From: Candidatus Gastranaerophilales bacterium
Lineage (GTDB): Bacteria > Cyanobacteriota > Vampirovibrionia > Gastranaerophilales > Gastranaerophilaceae
Assembly: GCA_910587375.1 (NCBI GenBank)
Contig: CAJULR010000048.1
Span: 1 to 7,608 of the forward strand
Length of the DNA stretch: 7,608 nt
Reading direction: 5' to 3'
In this document: piece by piece, positions 5,470-7,608 of the stretch
How the letters are laid out: every line of letters starts with the position of its first letter
Numbering within the stretch: position 1 is the stretch's first letter
The notes under the pieces: model-generated
What the model saw: the letters and a program-made list of their open reading frames with translations, nothing else
What the model was told of the DNA's origin: nothing
Database searches by the model: none
Translations under genes and position numbers: made by a program

Positions 5470-5802
5470 TTAAAACAGCCCCGGTATGCTAATTCCGCCT
5501 GTCACCTGTTTCATGGATTTTTCCATTTCAGCAGTTGCCTTTTTGGTTGCGTCTTTAATTGCTTCTGAAATTAAATCTTCAAGCATTTCAACTGTTTCCT
5601 TGTCAACGCTTTCCGGGTTTTCAGAATTTATCGCTTCAGGCTTAATTTTAATACCTTTAAATTTTGACTGTCCGTCAAAAGTTACTTCAACAGCGCCGCC
5701 TGCAGATTTTCCCAAAACCTCAATTTCTTTTAAAGAATCTTGCGCGTCTTTCAGTTTTTTCTGCATTTTTTGCGCCTGCTGCATCATCTGAATCATATTC
5801 AT
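5470..5802 (-). CDS. ybaB: YbaB/EbfC family nucleoid-associated protein
   Basis: This 110-residue protein begins with the family's Met/Gln-rich helix (MNMIQMMQQAQKMQKKLKDAQ). It then has the beta core GGAVEVTFDGQSKFKGIKIKPEA (35-57) and a C-terminal helix (EMLEDLISEAIKDATKKATAEMEK), ending in the Gly-rich GGISIPGLF typical of YbaB. Relatives form tweezer-like dimers that bind DNA. AGGGAG lies about 10 bases before the first ATG, which favours M1 over M3. It is the first gene of a probable ybaB-recR unit, with a promoter that overlaps the start of the divergent metalloprotease gene. dnaX, often upstream in other bacteria, is absent here. Confidence 0.95.
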   Translation of the reverse strand: MNMIQMMQQAQKMQKKLKDAQDSLKEIEVLGKSAGGAVEVTFDGQSKFKGIKIKPEAINSENPESVDKETVEMLEDLISEAIKDATKKATAEMEKSMKQVTGGISIPGLF

Positions 5803-5838
5803 ATATTTTTTTCTCCCTAAATCTATCGTAAAAAAGCA

Positions 5839-5847
5839 TGTTATAAT
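5839..5847 (+). promoter_or_regulatory. Extended -10 promoter of the metalloprotease gene
   Basis: TG-T-TATAAT is a perfect extended -10 element (TGnTATAAT) and explains the lack of a good -35 box. Only 10 bases separate it from the ATG at 5858, so transcription should start within a few bases of the start codon, giving an essentially leaderless mRNA. Confidence 0.6.
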
Positions 5848-5852
5848 TATCT

Positions 5853-5881
5853 ATTATATGCAAAGAAAAACTTATCTTCAA
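5853..5881 (-). promoter_or_regulatory. Promoter of ybaB
   Basis: On the minus strand TTGAAG (5876-5881), 17 bases and TATAAT (5853-5858) give a good sigma-70 promoter, with the -35 box inside the protease coding region. It overlaps the opposing protease promoter region, so the two polymerases should compete. The ybaB leader would be about 45 nt. Confidence 0.6.
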
Positions 5882-6634
5882 CACTGCTTAAATAATAAAG
5901 GAAAAATTTCAAGGTGGCCAAGCAATATGATGCCCTTGACGTTTTATATTGCCCCTTTCAGGTGGTATAAAGCAACGTCACAGGCGGATGCCTATAAATA
6001 TGCAGGCCTTGTAATTGACGCCCTGAACACCTGGCAAAGCGCCGCTGCGGGCTGTGTTAGTTTTAATGTTGTAAATACGCTTAACGATTCGCAAATTAAC
6101 CTTGAATGGAAAAGGATAGACCGTAAATCCCTTGGCCAGTGCCAGTTTCATTATGACCCGCAAGGGCGATATTATTCTGCGGAGGTGCAAATCGGCCTGT
6201 CAGACGGCATTATCCATAAAAAATATATGGACGAAGCGGAAGTTTATCATACAATTTTGCATGAAATAGGCCATGCTATGGGCCTTGGGCACTCGCCCTA
6301 TAAAGAAGATATTATGTATACGCCGCACCAATATGGCGTTGTAAACATTTCACAGCGGGATATTCAGACGCTTCGCTGGTTGTATAAATTTGATGTTGGC
6401 CGCGGGTGGGAAGAAATCCTTGCAATGCACCCAAACACAGGCGCAAGGGATTTAGATGAACTTGTAATGGCTCTAACGGGCGAAAAAAGCGAGTTTCAAA
6501 AGGTTCAAGACGGGCTTATGGGCTCTTCTGCGATGAAAGATTTGGTTCAGGAAAACCAAAACATTGGCGATTTAAAGATGTATTTAATGCAGGTGCACAA
6601 CAATTTTACTTTCCGAAAACCCCCGGGAAGATAA
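5858..6634 (+). CDS. Matrixin-like zinc metalloprotease (M10/metzincin)
   Basis: The 258-residue protein contains the metzincin zinc site HEIGHAMGLGH (H135, H139, H145, catalytic E136) and the Met-turn DIMYTP (M153). The N-terminal RWPSNMMPLTFYI (19-31) resembles the start of matrixin catalytic domains (KWxxxxLTYxI), followed by a helix with AGLVIDALNTWQSAAAGCVSF (49-69). Catalytic residues are intact, so it should be active. There is no signal peptide, prodomain or membrane segment; C10 is the only cysteine ahead of the catalytic domain. About 75 residues beyond the catalytic domain (180-258) are not recognised. There is no Shine-Dalgarno, and no in-frame ATG, GTG or TTG in the roughly 20 bases just upstream, so this ATG is accepted with leaderless initiation. 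The substrate is unknown; export, if any, needs a non-Sec route. It is convergent with the XRE gene, only 2 bases away. Confidence 0.88.
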   Translation: MQRKTYLQHCLNNKGKISRWPSNMMPLTFYIAPFRWYKATSQADAYKYAGLVIDALNTWQSAAAGCVSFNVVNTLNDSQINLEWKRIDRKSLGQCQFHYDPQGRYYSAEVQIGLSDGIIHKKYMDEAEVYHTILHEIGHAMGLGHSPYKEDIMYTPHQYGVVNISQRDIQTLRWLYKFDVGRGWEEILAMHPNTGARDLDELVMALTGEKSEFQKVQDGLMGSSAMKDLVQENQNIGDLKMYLMQVHNNFTFRKPPGR

Positions 6635-6636
6635 CC

Positions 6637-6894
6637 CTATTCCACAAGCGAAAAGCCTTCCGGCAGTTCCTCTTCTATCATTTTTACAAATTCTGAAGCC
6701 TTTATTCCAAGCGCCTCTGCAACCTTGAAAACCGTCGTCAATTGCGGGTCTTTAAGCCCCCGCTCTAAATTATTTAAAAGTGACGTTGAAATTTCATATT
6801 CGCCTGAAAGTGTGTACAGGCTCTTTTTTCCGCGCATTTTTTTGAGCGCTTGCCCCGCAAGGGCGCATATTAATTTTTTCTTCTCTTCTTGCAT
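6637..6894 (-). CDS. Small XRE-family helix-turn-helix regulator
   Basis: The 85-residue protein is almost entirely an HTH_XRE (Cro/cI-like) domain. LAGQALKKMRGKKSLYTLSGEYEISTSLLNNLERG (12-46) contains the helix-turn-helix, and the domain closes with PQLTTVFKVAEALGIKASEFVKMI (50-73). The tail EEELPEGFSLVE is acidic. No toxin or second domain is present. No Shine-Dalgarno is seen; a TATTAT at 6902-6907 lies only 7 bases before the ATG, so the mRNA may be leaderless. Operator-like repeats at 6925-6968, between this gene and the divergent long prepilin frame, make self-regulation and control of that frame plausible. The stop lies 2 bases from the protease stop with no terminator between, so the two transcripts should overlap. 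Confidence 0.85.
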   Translation of the reverse strand: MQEEKKKLICALAGQALKKMRGKKSLYTLSGEYEISTSLLNNLERGLKDPQLTTVFKVAEALGIKASEFVKMIEEELPEGFSLVE

Positions 6895-6924
6895 TTTTTC
6901 AATAATAAGTTAAAATAAAATTAT

Positions 6925-6968
6925 CACGTTCACGAACGTGAAAGAAATGTTCGTGAAAGCCCGTGAAA
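6925..6968. promoter_or_regulatory. Operator-like repeats between XRE gene and prepilin frame
   Basis: CACGTTC-AC-GAACGTG (6925-6940) is a near-perfect dyad. The 7-mer CGTGAAA occurs three times, at 6937-6943, 6952-6958 and 6962-6968, spaced 15 and 10 bases. The second copy could serve as a -35 (GTGAAA) for a weak TATACG at 6977-6982, the best visible promoter for the rightward gene. The likely binder is the adjacent XRE protein (inference). Confidence 0.5.
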
Positions 6969-7003
6969 AATTCTTTTATACGAGAAGCTGTTTATCGAAA
7001 ATT

Positions 7004-7007
7004 GGAG
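7004..7007 (+). promoter_or_regulatory. Shine-Dalgarno deciding the start at 7015
   Basis: GGAG lies 7 bases before the ATG at 7015, and an in-frame TAA directly precedes that ATG. No comparable site precedes the later in-frame ATG at 7399, so translation most likely begins at 7015. Confidence 0.6.
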
Positions 7008-7014
7008 CAAATAA

Positions 7015-7608
7015 ATGAATGTTGTTTATCTAAAGCCTTTTAAAAGGTTACTTTCCCGTGCGCTGAAATTTGAAACCCTTTTTGGCGCCCGTTTTAACGT
7101 GCTTAACAAATTGTTACAAAATGACCCCGGGCAGTGCAAAAATGCGCCTACGGGTCAACCCATGGACACCGTCATTGCGAGTGGTCAGCAATCATTCAAT
7201 GGTCACCGTCATTGCGAGGATTCGACTGAAAGTCATTCAATGAACACCGTCATTGCGAGGGTAGCGTCAGCGTACCGCGGCAATCCAGTAAAACATAACG
7301 CTGAAAGTGTTAGTTTAAAAAGTTCTCATGGATTCCGTAAAACCTTCCTGGATTGCTTCGTCACTGTCGTTTCCCTCGCAATGACGGCTGCTCAACCAAT
7401 GAAAAAAGCAATCAATCAACGTACAACCGTCACCCTGAATTTATTTCAGGGTCTCAAGCAATGCCGGGCGTTTTCGTTGGTGGAAATGTTGATGGCGCTG
7501 CTGGTGGCGTCGTTATTGATGGCGGCATTAGCCCCTGTTATGACAAAAAGAATGGATGAAGCAAAATTAAACATATCAGGAGTAGGTGCTGCTCAATATG
7601 ATAAAGAC
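7015..7608 (+). CDS. Long-leader prepilin-like protein, C-terminus off the window
   Basis: A frame of exactly 198 codons is open from the ATG at 7015 to the right edge. Residues 1-50 (MNVVYLKPFKRLLSRALKF...) are basic and unrecognised. Residues 51-150 are encoded largely by palindromic repeats, giving DTVIAS, HRHCEDST, NTVIARVAS and TVTLNLFQGLKQC. At residue 153 begins a classic prepilin N-terminus, AFSLVEMLMALLVASLLMAAL, with Glu5 at E157 and Ala instead of Gly at -1 (A152|F153); then APVMTKRMDEAKLN. A 152-residue leader is far beyond the usual 6-30. An internal ATG at 7399 would give a normal 24-residue leader (MKKAINQRTT...), itself partly repeat-encoded, but lacks a Shine-Dalgarno. The gene may be a functional pilin with repeat insertions that kept the frame, or a decaying one. 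The body of the protein cannot be seen. Confidence 0.68.
   Translation, partial: MNVVYLKPFKRLLSRALKFETLFGARFNVLNKLLQNDPGQCKNAPTGQPMDTVIASGQQSFNGHRHCEDSTESHSMNTVIARVASAYRGNPVKHNAESVSLKSSHGFRKTFLDCFVTVVSLAMTAAQPMKKAINQRTTVTLNLFQGLKQCRAFSLVEMLMALLVASLLMAALAPVMTKRMDEAKLNISGVGAAQYDKD
7168..7259 (+). repeat. Three direct copies of ACCGTCATTGCGAG
   Basis: The 14-mer occurs at 7168-7181, 7205-7218 and 7246-7259 (spacing 37 and 41). The first two are each followed by TCATTCAATG (7192-7201, 7233-7242), so the repeated unit is about 40 bases. Units 1 and 2 look like partial copies of the larger palindromic element at 7247-7387. Confidence 0.85.
7247..7387. repeat. REP-like palindromic element (CCGTCATTGCGAGGG type)
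   Basis: The outer arms CCGTCATTGCGAGGG (7247-7261) and CCCTCGCAATGACGG (7373-7387) are perfect 15-base inverted copies. The inner arms GCAATCCAG (7280-7288) and CTGGATTGC (7348-7356) are inverted too, enclosing about 60 bases. Repeats containing CGTCATTGCGAGG...GCAATCCA are, from memory, scattered through genomes of many unrelated bacteria. There is no transposase; it would be a non-autonomous element, here lying inside an open reading frame. Confidence 0.82.
7432..7452. repeat. Second palindromic repeat (ACCCTGAA/TTCAGGGT)
   Basis: ACCCTGAA (7432-7439) and TTCAGGGT (7445-7452) form an 8-bp stem with a 5-base loop, within the longer GTCACCCTGAA...CAGGGTCTCA context that I recall as another dispersed repeat. 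In the prepilin frame it encodes VTLNLFQGL, directly ahead of the cleavage site. Confidence 0.72.

Noticed and set aside
5486..5791. A 101-codon plus-strand frame opposite ybaB
   Set aside because: An antisense shadow with Ser/Ile/Cys-rich composition; ybaB is certain.
5978..6190. A minus-strand frame within the metalloprotease
   Set aside because: A shadow of the protease; no motif or ribosome site.
7168..7259. CRISPR-like array
   Set aside because: Only three 14-base copies with related spacers and an inverted fourth copy; the pattern is that of palindromic elements, and no cas gene is present.
7353..7559. A 68-codon plus-strand frame containing RHPEFISGSQ
   Set aside because: It is the alternate-frame reading of the two palindromic repeats; peptides like HPEFISGSQ are a usual artefact of that repeat, and the prepilin frame covers it with better evidence.

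Overview
The window looks like chromosomal DNA of a low-GC, two-membrane bacterium. The prepilin style (a GFTLAELMIVLAVLAVIAAVL-type N-terminus followed by a Cys-rich body), the YggT protein and the general gene mix remind me of gut Gastranaerophilales/Melainabacteria (non-photosynthetic relatives of Cyanobacteria). That placement is an inference from recollection; no marker here proves it.

Layout, left to right. 1-506 (-): the N-terminal 168 codons of a DUF262 (GmrSD/ParB-nuclease-like) protein, probably a defence gene, running off the left edge. It is strikingly AT-rich and sits just downstream of a tRNA-Arg(UCU) gene (666-739, -), as at a genomic-island edge. 849-1911 (-): mtnP then yggT, a two-gene unit. 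2025-2837 (-): a prepilin/pseudopilin with its own strong promoter, phased upstream boxes and a terminator. 2992-4583 (-): a three-gene operon in the order membrane zf-HC2 anti-sigma factor, ECF sigma factor, secreted Spy/CpxP-like (LTxxQ) protein, preceded by an ECF-type promoter (TGAAC-N16-CGTTA) that suggests autoregulation. 4716-5802 (-): ybaB/ebfC then recR, interrupted by a repeat-bearing spacer. 5858-6634 (+): a matrixin-like zinc metalloprotease without a signal peptide, apparently leaderless, divergent from ybaB with overlapping promoters. 6637-6894 (-): a small XRE-type regulator convergent with the protease. 6925-6968: operator-like repeats between the XRE gene and the next gene. 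7015-7608 (+): a single open frame with a good Shine-Dalgarno that runs through two kinds of dispersed palindromic repeats and then becomes a prepilin N-terminus (FSLVEM...), cut by the right edge.

How it fits together: most genes are housekeeping (MTA salvage, recombination repair, nucleoid association) plus envelope or surface functions (two pilin-like proteins, YggT, an envelope-stress-type sigma/anti-sigma/Spy set). The most unusual items are the prepilin frame that reads in frame through REP-like elements, so repeats supply most or all of its pre-cleavage leader, and the self-contained anti-sigma/sigma/Spy operon with a recognisable ECF promoter in front of it.
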